A stretch of DNA of 23,139 bases, taken from NCBI GenBank assembly GCA_015680685.1, contig MNCI01035098.1, forward strand, positions 48,472-71,610, given 5' to 3'. Positions 1 to 9,307 of this stretch are shown here, piece after piece. The notes under the pieces were generated by a model. The model did not search any database. It had not been told where the DNA came from and worked only from the letters and a program-made list of their open reading frames with translations. Positions within the stretch are counted from its first letter, which is position 1, and each line of letters starts with the position of its first letter. Source of the DNA: Gnetum montanum (taxonomy: Eukaryota; Streptophyta; Gnetopsida; Gnetales; Gnetaceae). The translations under genes were made by a program, and so were the position numbers.

Positions 1-419
1 TCTCTCCCAAGTAACTTGTCCAACCAATAGGAGATTACTTGCTAAAATATCCTAGCTAACTTTTCTTCCAAGTAAGGTGGTTACAACTTACTCATTTAAT
101 TAGGAAGGATTTATTTAGGAAGTTATACATGTAATTAGGAGAGATTTATGCTTTGGAAATTATATCTATACTTTTAAATAAACATGTTTAAAATATCATA
201 AACATGTTAATATTACAAATATTTGTAAGTGCTTAATATAAGTTATATAATATATCAACCAACAATGTTTTTGAAGTCTTGAGATAAATTAGAAAAGGCT
301 AAGTTTATAACTGGGGCTTCACATGTGCATATGGTATTGTGGATTATTTTAAATTTTAAATTTTATTTAATAAACTGAAAACTCCGGTTTACTAGCATTG
401 GCCCAAAATATCTCCGGAC
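1..419. other. AT-rich non-coding stretch
   Basis: No coding frame, RNA gene or recognisable transposon domain is visible. The stretch is strongly AT-rich, with short repeated words such as AAACATGTT near 180-210. It is probably decayed intergenic DNA or the outer part of an unrecognised repeat. Confidence 0.5.
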
Positions 420-1190
420 ACTTGTCTTTGATGTGCCCCTGTGTCTTTGTCACCGTGTTCATCGGACTAGTATGCGATGCCGAATGCATCGGCGTTGGTT
501 ATGGCTGCTATTTTGGGAGGTAAGTTGCAAGAGGATGACATACCGCCCAAAATTCGAAATGACTCTGCTTGTCGTCTGCCCTTTGCTCTCTGCCCTTTTT
601 CCTCTGTTTTTATTTTCTGCAGTGCAATTGTAGACGCGCGGGACAGAACACCGAAAAATGCAGATTCTGATTTTGGGTTTTTCATGCATCCTACATCTGT
701 GTATTGTGTTGGCACTGCCGTTATTGCCTTCGTCTGCCTTTGTGTGCCCGCTGCTTGCATGTTATGTTGACGCCATTGCCGAATTAACCCTGCTGGAAGC
801 CCTAATGGCGGAAAAATAGACCCACGAATTTTCCAAGAACACCCAAACTTCCACCAAATGATGAATTTGCGTTGGCAGCGGAAGAACCATTGTCAATCCT
901 GCCACTGTGTGGAGTAGGAAAATCGAGTTCAATTCCATTGCTGAACTCACCAAATCGTTAGCGGAATCCGCGAACAAGGCTACGTTCAGGACAAAATCCT
1001 GGGAGGTAAAATGGGCATTTTCTGTGGCCATCCAGAGCACATTCAGACAACGATGATTGTAGGTATTATTTAGCTGTTGTGTAGGCCTTCCACAGATCCA
1101 TGCCCAGGAATTTCATGGTTCAGTTTACTGTACTGCGTGAGTGAGGGTTTGGCATTTGCAAAATCGCGAGCCTCCAAAAACGTAAAACTA
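420..1190. other. CpG-rich island, possible gene-derived fragment
   Basis: This patch differs sharply from the rest of the window: it has more than 25 CpG dinucleotides in about 770 bp and a visibly higher GC content, whereas the flanking DNA is almost CpG-free. Several short + strand frames overlap it. One is a 97-codon frame at 477-770, whose start reads MPNASALVMAAILGG and then meets a good splice-donor-like word (GGGAG/GTAAGT, GT at 520-521). Another, at 658-819, begins with a hydrophobic stretch (MQILILGFSCILHL). A 92-codon frame lies on the - strand at 762-1040. None shows a family I recognise. What is seen is the composition and the frames. That it is a host exon, a captured gene fragment or a promoter/CpG island is inference, and a GC-rich transposon fragment is equally possible. 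Confidence 0.4.
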
Positions 1191-1456
1191 AAATATTTGC
1201 ATCTTTAGAACATTTTCTAGAATGATAACGGATGTTTGACAATGTCTCCAAAATATCCCAACGCCATTTTTTTTTGGCTCAAAATTACTCCATATCAATC
1301 CTATCATCCCATTCATCCTTTAATTTACTCCACAAATTCTTAAGAACCGGGTAATTGAACCTTAACATGCCAACAACCTTTGAATATATAACTTTGATAA
1401 TTCTTGTAAGTTATTGAAAATTTACCAAAATCAAACCCATGAGTCTTACTGTTCCA
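1191..1456. other. AT-rich non-coding, left flank of element A
   Basis: No gene is visible. The stretch lies between the CpG-rich patch and the abrupt beginning of reverse-transcriptase coding sequence at about 1457. In a full element the upstream RT motifs, including the YVDD box, would be expected here. They are absent, so the element A sequence is truncated at or near 1457. Confidence 0.5.
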
Positions 1457-1460
1457 TAAA

Positions 1461-2210
1461 ATGGCCAAATGTGCCAACACTAATGACCTAGATCTTATGC
1501 TTGAACAATGTCTCAAGTATGAGCTTAAGCTTGTTCTCAAGAAATATGTCTTTGCTATCAAGATCAATAAGATGCTTGGCTTTGTAGTATCTAAAGCAGG
1601 GATACGTGTTGATCCTAATAAGGTTAAGGCCATATCCAAATTATCAATGCCTAACAACCTTAAGGAGCTTTAGGGATTACAAGGTAGATTACAATATATC
1701 TATAGGTTTATCACTAGAATTATAGATAAGTTACAATCCATGTAACAGTTTCTTAAGAAATGGATTCACTATGAGTGGATGGATCAATGCCAAGAGGCCT
1801 TTAAAGACCTTAAGCAAGAGTTGGAACTACTACTGATAGTCTATCCTCCTCAAGAAGGTAAACCATTTTACATCTACCTTGATATCTCCAACACATCCAT
1901 TGTCTCTCTACTCTATCAAAAATGTGATGATAGAGGATAGATGCTAGTATACTATCTTAGCAATGCATTAGTTTCCCATGAGCCCCAATACACTAAAGTG
2001 GAGAAGTATTGTCTCACACTAGTCTTCTCATTGAAGAACTGGAGACACTACCTCTTCAGGAGCCAAGTAAACATCATTTTCAAAGATAATATACTTTGAG
2101 CCATAACAAACAACATTTATGAGAGTAGTTGTATAGCCCAATGGAAAGCCATAACCATGGATTTTGACCTTCATAATGTCTCTCAATCCTCAAAAATGGT
2201 CAAGTTATAG
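1461..2210 (+). pseudogene. Element A pol relic: RT C-terminus and first RNase H
   Basis: An open stretch at 1461-1673 reads through the RT thumb region (LGFVVSKAGIRVDPNKVKAI), a hallmark of Ty3/gypsy RT. After a stop where an Arg-type codon is expected (about 1673), the frame resumes with a GLQGRLQYIYRFI-type connection segment. It then passes into RNase H with YLSNALVSHEPQYTKVEKY and a WRHYLF segment (about 1950-2060). Further in-frame stops lie near 1742, 1938 and 2097. The catalytic YVDD of RT is not present because the sequence starts just downstream of it. The protein would have made element cDNA in virus-like particles; this copy is dead. Confidence 0.85.
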
Positions 2211-2281
2211 TTTCATCCATTGATGACCACATAACCATAGAGCTTGAGTTCCCTGATGAATACATTAATGTTGTTAGCCAA

Positions 2282-2545
2282 GTGACCAATGGTTATGAGG
2301 CATTCATGCACTTTGAAAAAGCTTTAACTACCCATGGGGCTAGTGTCGTTGCCATCATAACATTTCCATATAGTGAAATTCGATCCTTCACCTATTATTC
2401 TAAGTTTTCATGCACCAATATCATAGCAGAGTATGAGGGTTTAATTAGAGGGCTGATGGTAGCTTGTGACCTAGGAATCAAGCATTTATTGATTAAGGGG
2501 AGTTTAGAAATTATGGTCAACCAAGTTACCAAGGTTCACACATGA
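2282..2545 (+). pseudogene. Element A second RNase H (archaeal-type, aRNH) relic
   Basis: An 87-codon open stretch resembles the extra RNase H that follows pol RNase H in Tat-type plant gypsy elements: a GASVVAIITFP strand, then CTNIIAEYEGLIRGLMVACD with the expected Glu, then LLIKGSLEIMVNQV. The family has Asp-Ser at the GD-S position of the last motif. Here residue 74 is Ser, so a catalytic Asp is lost (element C keeps GDSQ at the same place). In active elements the domain is thought to help remove RNA from the RNA:DNA hybrid. The following text (KHLQPYYNLEK) continues the family similarity after a stop. The homologous stretch in element C, on the other strand, supports the reading. Confidence 0.8.
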
Positions 2546-2879
2546 AAAGGAAAACATTTACAACCTTACTATAACTTAGAAAAGTAATTATTGTAGCAAT
2601 TTACATATGTAGATATACAACATAGACTTCAAAATGAGAACATTATAGATGATGCCATCACAATGGTAGCCCTTAGTGTAATGTTAGATTTGTTTAGTAA
2701 GTTATTCATCTTGACTTTAGACTATACTATTTCCATCACATAGAGCACTAAGGATACTTTTGTGGTTGTAGTTCATACTGTTCCTACTGGGGGGTGGTAT
2801 GATAACATCAAATTTTACCTTATGCATGGTGAATCTTCACAAGGCTTGACTACTGCTTAGAAGGATGTTGTACATAAAT

Positions 2880-3766
2880 GATTGAAGTAATATGACATCG
2901 TAAGTAATAACACATTATGTTGATGGTCCTATGATGGAATATTACTAGTGTGGTTAGGTAAGATTGAACCCAGAATAGTCCTTGAGTAGATTCATGAAGG
3001 TGTATGTGGAGGACATATAGGACCTAAATCCATTGCCACTAAGATCAAGAAATTAGGCTACTACTAGCCCTATATGAAAAGAAACTATTATGATGAAAAA
3101 TCTTAGTCACTAAAAAACCAAGGATTCCATAGAATTCATGGGTCTCATCACACCTATGTCCAATGGAAAGGCATACATCATCGTAATAGTCAGCTATTGC
3201 ACCAAATGGGTAGAAGTAGTAGCTATCACTGATTATACATCATCATCTACTACTCGATGTATATAACAAAATGTTGTAAATAGATTTGGCATGCCATATG
3301 CACTAATTTCTAACAATGGAACTCATTTTATAGGTATCACTTTTTGAAAAATCATGCAATGCTTAGGGGCTGAACATAAATTAATAACACCCTATCATCC
3401 CCAAGCCAATGGTCAAGCAGAGGTAACTAATAGGGAGATTACAAAGATTCTAACAAGAACTCTCAACAAATATAGGAGAGACTAAAGTACAAAACTCAAA
3501 GATGCCCTTTGGGCTTACCACTCAACATGGAAAGTTCCTATAGGCTACTCTCCCTATGAGCTGGCATATGATAAACTTCCAATACTTCCATTCTAATCCA
3601 AGCTCTATACACTTTCAATAGCATGTGACTTGGATCTTAACCTAAGTCTAGCACAAAAAGAAAGATCGATCAACCTAAATGTACTATATGAAAACCAATT
3701 AGTAGTCCTATCTTTGAATGAAGTACACAAGGTATATAACAAGAAGCATCATGACCTTAGAATATN
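2880..3766 (+). pseudogene. Element A integrase relic (zinc domain and core)
   Basis: The HHCC-type zinc domain survives in part: IHEGVCGGHIGPKSI then KKLGYY-stop-PYM (about 2990-3075), where the stop replaces the usual Trp. The catalytic core follows after an apparent internal deletion, because the linker is much shorter than usual. The core reads EFMGLITPMSNGKAYI, then RFGMPYALISNNGTHF, then PYHPQANGQAEVTNRE (about 3390-3440) and LKDALWAYHSTW. Of the D,D,E triad, the first Asp appears as Glu (EFMG), the second as Asn (SNNG), and the Glu is retained. The frame is then cut at position 3766 by an N and the left arm of the inverted repeat. In life this enzyme would insert the cDNA into the genome. 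Confidence 0.85.
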
Positions 3767-3948
3767 GCACTTTTATTAGAAAAAATAATGAAAATCAAAT
3801 ACTAAAAATAAAGTAAAATATATAAGAAAGTGTAAAATATTCAAGAAAATTTTAAATGTAGTAACAATGATGTAAAAATAGGAAAAGGTTCGAAAATTAA
3901 AAGGTGTAAAAGATAAATTACAAAGAAAAAAATATCTAAAATAAAAAA
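3767..3948 (+). repeat. Left arm of a 182-bp perfect inverted repeat, bracketed by N bases
   Basis: Read base by base, this segment is the exact reverse complement of 4257-4438, with no mismatch found over 182 bp. It is flanked by single N bases at 3766 and 3949, the only ambiguous bases I noticed in the window. It replaces the region where the integrase C-terminal linker should be. A perfect arm inside heavily mutated DNA, with N at both edges, looks like an assembly or gap-filling insert rather than biology. Confidence 0.9.
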
Positions 3949-3988
3949 NGTCTACTAGAATCCCACACACATACCTCGAAAAACTAAG

Positions 3989-4240
3989 TTGCAAATGTCA
4001 TGTAAGGGATCTTATATAATTGATAAAACATTTTTGTTTGGGTTCATGATCATATATAGACTTGAGAGCCTGAACAAAAATAAATTGGTCAACATCCAAC
4101 AAGTAAAACCTTTCCTTGAGCCCAAGCAAGCCAATGCAACAAATACCTCAACAGATGGACAACCATGCTCAATTTTTCAAATCTCCTTCTTCCAACTTAG
4201 TCATTAGGGAAATGGCCATTCATGATAATCATACACATGG
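3989..4240 (+). pseudogene. Element A integrase C-terminal GPY-type module relic
   Basis: The frame reads CKGSYIIDKTFLFGFMII and ends with VNIQQVKPF (to about 4113). This matches the pattern of the gypsy integrase C-terminal module (W-x-GPY ... V-N-x-x-x-L-K-x-Y/F), with Gly-Ser-Tyr in place of Gly-Pro-Tyr. It continues in frame with the earlier integrase in position only; the join is hidden by the inverted arm and the N bases. The downstream words CCTTGAGCCCAAGC (about 4115) recur in element C (- strand, about 11345-11360), which supports both being the same stretch of pol. The tail to 4207 is low-complexity with no recognisable domain. Confidence 0.6.
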
Positions 4241-4256
4241 CTCCTTAGTTTTTTTA

Positions 4257-4438
4257 TTTTTTATTTTAGATATTTTTTTCTTTGTAATTTATCTTTTACA
4301 CCTTTTAATTTTCGAACCTTTTCCTATTTTTACATCATTGTTACTACATTTAAAATTTTCTTGAATATTTTACACTTTCTTATATATTTTACTTTATTTT
4401 TAGTATTTGATTTTCATTATTTTTTCTAATAAAAGTGC
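4257..4438 (+). repeat. Right arm of the 182-bp perfect inverted repeat
   Basis: Pairs exactly with 3767-3948 across a 308-bp spacer. This arm runs smoothly into its neighbours with no N, so it is probably the native copy and the left arm the misplaced one. The content is AT-rich and non-coding. If the repeat were real, the transcript could fold into a very long hairpin. Confidence 0.9.
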
Positions 4439-5700
4439 ATTATTGCAATAGGACATAGTGGTGTTGTAGCTGTTACTAATGGTGGTTTGTGCTTTATGTT
4501 TTATTTGCTAATGTCTAGTTTCTATTTTTAAATTTTTGTACTAATGGCTGAGTCATGTTTTCTTTTTCATGGAATAGGTAGTGAGTCCATGACATCCATC
4601 CATTCATAAAATTTATGGGTTTTCTTATTCTAGAAATTTGAGGTCCCTTTCATTAAATAAACTTTTAATAAATTCATGACCTTGGTAGTTTTCGAAATTG
4701 GGAAGGATTCAAAGGTTTGCACAAGGTATGACTTCAATGGGACTTAATACTCTTTGTACTCTTCTACTTGCTTAAGTGCATGAGTGTTTTTATAGACTTC
4801 TTATTATTCCATGTTGACAAATGATAGGAAGTTAAATAAAGTTTCTGCATGGTGTGGTTCCCATCCAAAAAGAAAATAAAAAAATATTATGGGAATTCAA
4901 AGCACATCCCTTAGACAAATAAATAGGCTACAAGCATTGGTTATGGAACTAGAAATACATGTTACCCATGTCTAAAGGTTCCCTCTAACAAAGGCCCACT
5001 CTCACTTTCTATTTCTCTTTTCTTCTCTTTATGAAATGATGGTTATTCTGTGGGATCACCCTTGTGTCTTGAGGGGGTGTATTGGTCTTGGATTGGTAAT
5101 GTGAAGTCACTAAAAGAATTTGGTTTTGGTCTGGACTAAGGATGGATCTTCTTAGGTTATTTTAAACACAAACTCCTCAAGGGACTTCTTATGACCTCAA
5201 TTTGAAATTCCATTCCACCTTTTTTATCATCCATCTATGCTAATCATAACTCACCTTACTATCAGTGTCCATGTTTTTGATTTAGTGTCTTGGTCTAACA
5301 TACTTGAATTCTTTAATAGAATCTTCTAGGTTTTGATCCTTAACATCCATCAATCATTAATCACGTATGGGGCCCATGGACTCCTTAGGTTGAGGCTATG
5401 CAAGGGCAAACAAGGCATATGTCTACTATGAGGACGATCCACTTACATCTCTCTTGGTATGGTTCATTAAGCACCTTATACTTAGGCATTCTTGCAATCA
5501 GAATCTTTTGTACTCCCATCTTTTATATCAAACCATGTGCTCCTTTACATAGTTTGTTCAATAAATAAATTCTTCATCAAATTTTTGAATTTTTAAGCTT
5601 TGAAAGACCATATTTAATGATTTCATCATATTTATGGCTTTTCTAGAACTCCATGGATGCTAAATTCATTAAAAAATTCCTTGTATGTTTTAAAATATTC
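4439..5700 (+). other. Element A non-coding spacer between pol and env-like ORF
   Basis: About 1.26 kb without a coding frame or recognisable domain. It continues the non-coding DNA that begins after the integrase tail. Plant Athila- and Ogre-like elements often carry long non-coding stretches between pol and the 3' LTR, so this fits an internal spacer. A separate unrecognised insertion cannot be excluded. Confidence 0.45.
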
Positions 5701-5730
5701 AAATTTCAAAATTTTCCGTACAAGCTCCAT

Positions 5731-5815
5731 ATACGAGGCCCCATCGATGGAGAAGATGCATATACAAGGCCCCATATACATAGCCCCATCAACGTTTGAA
5801 AATACTATATATATG
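5731..5815 (+). promoter_or_regulatory. Candidate internal promoter upstream of env-like ORF A
   Basis: Two GAGGCCCCAT/CAAGGCCCCAT words (5735-5744 and 5765-5775), a palindrome CCATCGATGG (5741-5750) and a further AGCCCCATCAA are followed 30 bp later by a TATA-like run TATATATAT (5806-5814). The same CAAGGCCCCAT word sits in the U3 part of this element's own LTR at 9411-9421, 23 bp before TATAAATA (9445-9452). The env-like start is about 450 bp downstream. The shared words are seen directly; promoter function is inference. Confidence 0.35.
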
Positions 5816-6262
5816 CATGACCCAACTTTGAACTTTTTACATTTTCTCATAAACACCAAGGGAGTTTTTCAATGTTTTGGAGCCTAGAACCTTCCAAAGC
5901 CCATAACTTCTTCACCGTTTATCCAAATCACTCCATTCTTCAACCCTATAGCTATTGGAAGTAAGCTCTTCATCATGGGGGCCACAAATGTGTCATTGTT
6001 TATAGAAAACTTTTTGCCATTTTTCTAACTCCCAGAAAGGTTTAACTAAAAAATGAACTATTAAATACCAAATTACATTAGTTAAAATTTTCCAACAAGC
6101 TTCAATGACATTTACAATAAATAATTAATAAAATAATATTAAAATAATCAATCTACCATGGTCCAACCTTAGCCAAAGTGTAACCAAATGATGAGATAAG
6201 GTATTCAAAAATTTAAAATTACACATTATATCTACTAATCCATGGATGTTTTGTGACTACAG
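5816..6262 (+). other. Putative env-like leader, non-coding
   Basis: AT-rich sequence with no coding frame, lying between the candidate internal promoter and the env-like start. It ends with TTTGTGACTACAG directly before ATG at 6263, which resembles a splice acceptor. The env-like ORF might therefore be expressed from a spliced subgenomic RNA, but no donor was identified. Confidence 0.3.
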
Positions 6263-9110
6263 ATGGCACCAAAAGACCATCTCAACCAAGGGAAAAATGA
6301 CCTAGAATAGGAAGGGGCCAAGAATAGGCCCAAGAAGAACCACTTGCAATCCACACCATAGATCCTCTTAGAGTAGAGGTTGAGGTGGAATTTATTTGAT
6401 AGATTCCATAACCAACAATAGTAATAGGACATTCCCACCAGAATGATGCACTAGCTCAACAAGAAAATCCCGAGGTAACCTTGACATAAGATTTTCTAAA
6501 TCAAATAAGATGGAGGGAGGTACAAAAAAAGATGCTCTATGAATGAAAATTTTGTCCTTTCTTAGAGCAAGCACCAAAATAAGTGTAGGATCAACTGAAG
6601 ACCTCTTCGATATGGCCAACCATGACTTCCACTAGGGTGATGTACATGGAAGAGACATTTTTATTCTAAAACAACAAGGAAGATAATTTAAGGACATATC
6701 AAGGACATCTTAGTGTCCTACATGGTTTAGGCCATTTCTAAAGTGCTTGGGTTACTAGAAATAGGGATAAATTCCACTGAGATTGCAATGCAAGTGAAAC
6801 CCAACATCAAGAAAGAATGGATGCAATGGTGTTATGATGTTGATCGCAAGGAGTTTGGCATGCTCACACCAATAGAAAAGATCCACTATGCGATTACAAC
6901 CTTCCACCTCAATCCCATGGTAAGGTGAAAAAAATCACCATTTTTTACCCATGCATGTGCTACTCTAAGTGGGAGATTGCCTATCAACGTTCCACAACTA
7001 ATCTATCTAGAGATGAACAAGCAATTTAAAGAAAATGAACATGGACAGAAGGCATTCTCCTTTCCATGCCTCATCAAGAAAAATTTGTCAAAATGGGGGA
7101 ATAGTCTATTATATGAAGGATTCTATCAGGCATGCCCTAACCACTAATTGGATGGAAATGATGAAAGATAAAATTCATGCAACAATCATTCAAGAAGAGG
7201 AGTAGTAGCAACTACCTCCACCTACAACTCAAACAACTGTGTTAGATGTTACTACAATAGCCTAATTGTTGCATGAGTACCAAGAATGGATATTAAGTGA
7301 ATAAGAGCAATGAGTAGGCATGCGTAGTAGGGACCCATCGATGCATTGACTTGCAATGAGTCACCTAAATGAGGTGGCCCAAATAATCATCTTGATGGGT
7401 GGAGATGGATCCTTTTTCTCAGCGCAAAGAACATAGTTGTCCACAATGTTGAATCTTAGCACTAAAGAGGTTATGGCATCTCTTGAAAAATTTTAGCCAC
7501 TCCCAAAAATTTCAAGGAAAGCCATGAACTTCTTGATATTCTTTGAGAAAGGTGAAGGAACAATAATATTGGTGATGCAGCACCAAGGGTAGAAGATAGC
7601 AGCGAAGGTGGTTGCCAACTGAATTGCCAAAATACTCAACATACCTATGGCATATATACCAAATTTCATCATACTCAAGGATGTGTAGACATCTGTAGGG
7701 ATGAAAAGTAGTAGAATAAATATAAAATAGCATGAAGAATTGCTAAACCAACTAGTGTAAACTGGGTAACCACTTCTAGATGTCTTTGATCTTCTAGACA
7801 ATATTACTATAGCCCAATTGGAGCTGCTAGAGGCAAGGGAAAAAAACATCATCTTGGAGGGGTAACTTAAAATAACCAAGGGGCTAAATAAATGCTTGAA
7901 TGCTGAAGTTTCCAAATTAAGAGCCCAAATTTCCAATTCTATATTTCTCAACCTAGCATTAACAAAAGATGAAGCTCTTCAATAGCTTCACACTAGAATA
8001 AAAGGGATTGATGGTGTGATGGAGATGATAGTGCCTTACTAATCCTTAGTAGAGGCTACACAACATAAAATTTAGAAGGCCTTAGATTAGACCCACTAGG
8101 AGAATGTACATTTGACCATAAAGAACCATCCCATGTGGAATGTTGATGAGCATAATAACAATTAACCAACTTCATCCATCAACAGTATGAGCAACTAGTT
8201 AGAGCCAACACAGAGCTAAGGAGATTGACAACAGAAAATAGAAACCTCTCTTTGGAGGAGGTCCATGCCCTTTACCAAAAGACTAAGATAGAGGTAGCTA
8301 CCTGTAAATTAGAGGCTCTCAAATTTCAGAGTCAAAGATCATTACAAAGATTAGGTTTTTCTACAGAAAGAAGTAAATGAAAAACACTTCTAGTTGATGA
8401 AGGTGAAAGTAAATGAAACCCTCCAACAACTCTAGCAAGAAATAGAATTATACCAACCCATCATTGATGGGATAGAGGTATACAATAAGGTAGAAATCCA
8501 CATGGATTTGTAGATTAAGGAGATGATAGAATACATGGAGCTTGTCAATCTTTGATATGCAAATCTAGCCATGTTGACTATCAGATGGCCTTGGTAAGAA
8601 CTAGAGAAGTGGCCATCTTGTACTTGTTGTATGAGGCCAAGTTCAAGCATCACAAAGACACCAAGTAAAATATTACAATGGAAAATGTTGAACTCACAGT
8701 TCTCAAGTGCAAATACATTTATCAAATATTTTCTATTGAGAACTTGGCCAAATAGATGAATTACTACCAGGAGCTACAAAATGTAATCAAGATGTTCAAT
8801 GTCAAACACAAACAATTTTTTGCTTCGTTCATCAATACTAAGGAGTTATTCTTGGTAATTCCCTACCCATGGGATATCCCCATTTTAGCCCACATTGGTC
8901 ACACTACATAGACTATGAATGATCATTGGAGTAAGGAGGAAAAGGTAAAGGCATTACTGTATGCCTTTCATCTCCCACTGGAGGTTGTAGCTATAGTCAC
9001 CTCAACCATCGCACATGCCTATAGCTGATGAAGGTCTTTCAAAACCTCAAGAGCCTCCACTAAGGACTATTTGATCTTCTCAATTGTCTTCATGCCATCA
9101 AAAAGCATGT
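6263..9110 (+). pseudogene. Element A env-like / plant-transposon-type coiled-coil ORF relic
   Basis: Starts at ATG 6263 (MAPK; a one-base slip restores a basic RPSQPR tail). Pieces in three frames follow. A globular N-terminal half includes GLLEIGINSTEIAMQVKPN, LTPIEKIHYAITTFHLNPM (about 6743-6928), then SGRLPINVPQLIYLEM and AFSFPCLIKKNLSKWG (about 6970-7100). This pattern resembles the 'putative plant transposon protein' domain that I recall from the ORF downstream of pol in Athila-like elements. The C-terminal half (about 7750-9028) is rich in E, K, L and Q and predicted coiled coil by eye: LELLEARE, LRRLTTENRNLSLEEVHAL, EYMELVNL-stop-YANLAML. The same words recur in element B on the other strand. 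Dozens of stops make it non-functional. Its role in the family (envelope or otherwise) is unknown. Confidence 0.7.
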
Positions 9111-9270
9111 TTTTAATTTTTTGTAGTCATGTCATAATGTTCAAATTTGTATCATAAATACTATAATTTTTATAATGTGTTGATTTCTACACTCATCCAC
9201 TCAGTTTTGTATGTTAGTTTGTTATGTCAAGAGTTAGTCAATAATCCCATACCTTTCCAATTTTATAAAG

Positions 9271-9307
9271 GAACTCAAGGATGAGTTTTCATCTAGTCAT
9301 GGGGATA
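9271..9307 (+). promoter_or_regulatory. Element A pre-LTR block and polypurine tract
   Basis: The block GAACTCAAGGATGAG...TAGTCATGGGGATA ends exactly where the LTR begins. The purine-rich ATGGGGATA (9299-9307) is in the right place to prime plus-strand DNA synthesis. Together with the first six LTR bases, the block matches the corresponding place in element B at 33 of 43 positions, although the surrounding DNA is much more diverged. Confidence 0.7.

Noticed and set aside
1340-1657. 105-codon frame on the - strand
   Set aside because: It is the reverse-strand shadow of the RT C-terminal coding stretch at 1461-1673, which matches the gypsy family clearly.
3776-3994. 72-codon, Phe-rich - strand frame over the inverted repeat
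   Set aside because: It runs through the N base and the low-complexity arm; the Phe/Tyr-rich text is what AT-rich DNA gives by chance.
4116-4364. 82-codon + strand frame ending in a hydrophobic stretch
   Set aside because: The hydrophobic tail comes from the T-rich right arm of the inverted repeat, so it looks like a membrane segment only through base composition.
3767-4438. Inverted repeat considered as a MITE, foldback element or small-RNA hairpin gene
   Set aside because: No target-site duplication or terminal motif is visible, and the N bases at both edges of one arm favour an assembly artefact.
7493-7951. 152-codon - strand frame, the longest open frame in the window
   Set aside because: It lies antisense to the env-like ORF of element A, whose + strand text matches element B. 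The - strand text shows no family and has a composition expected of a shadow.
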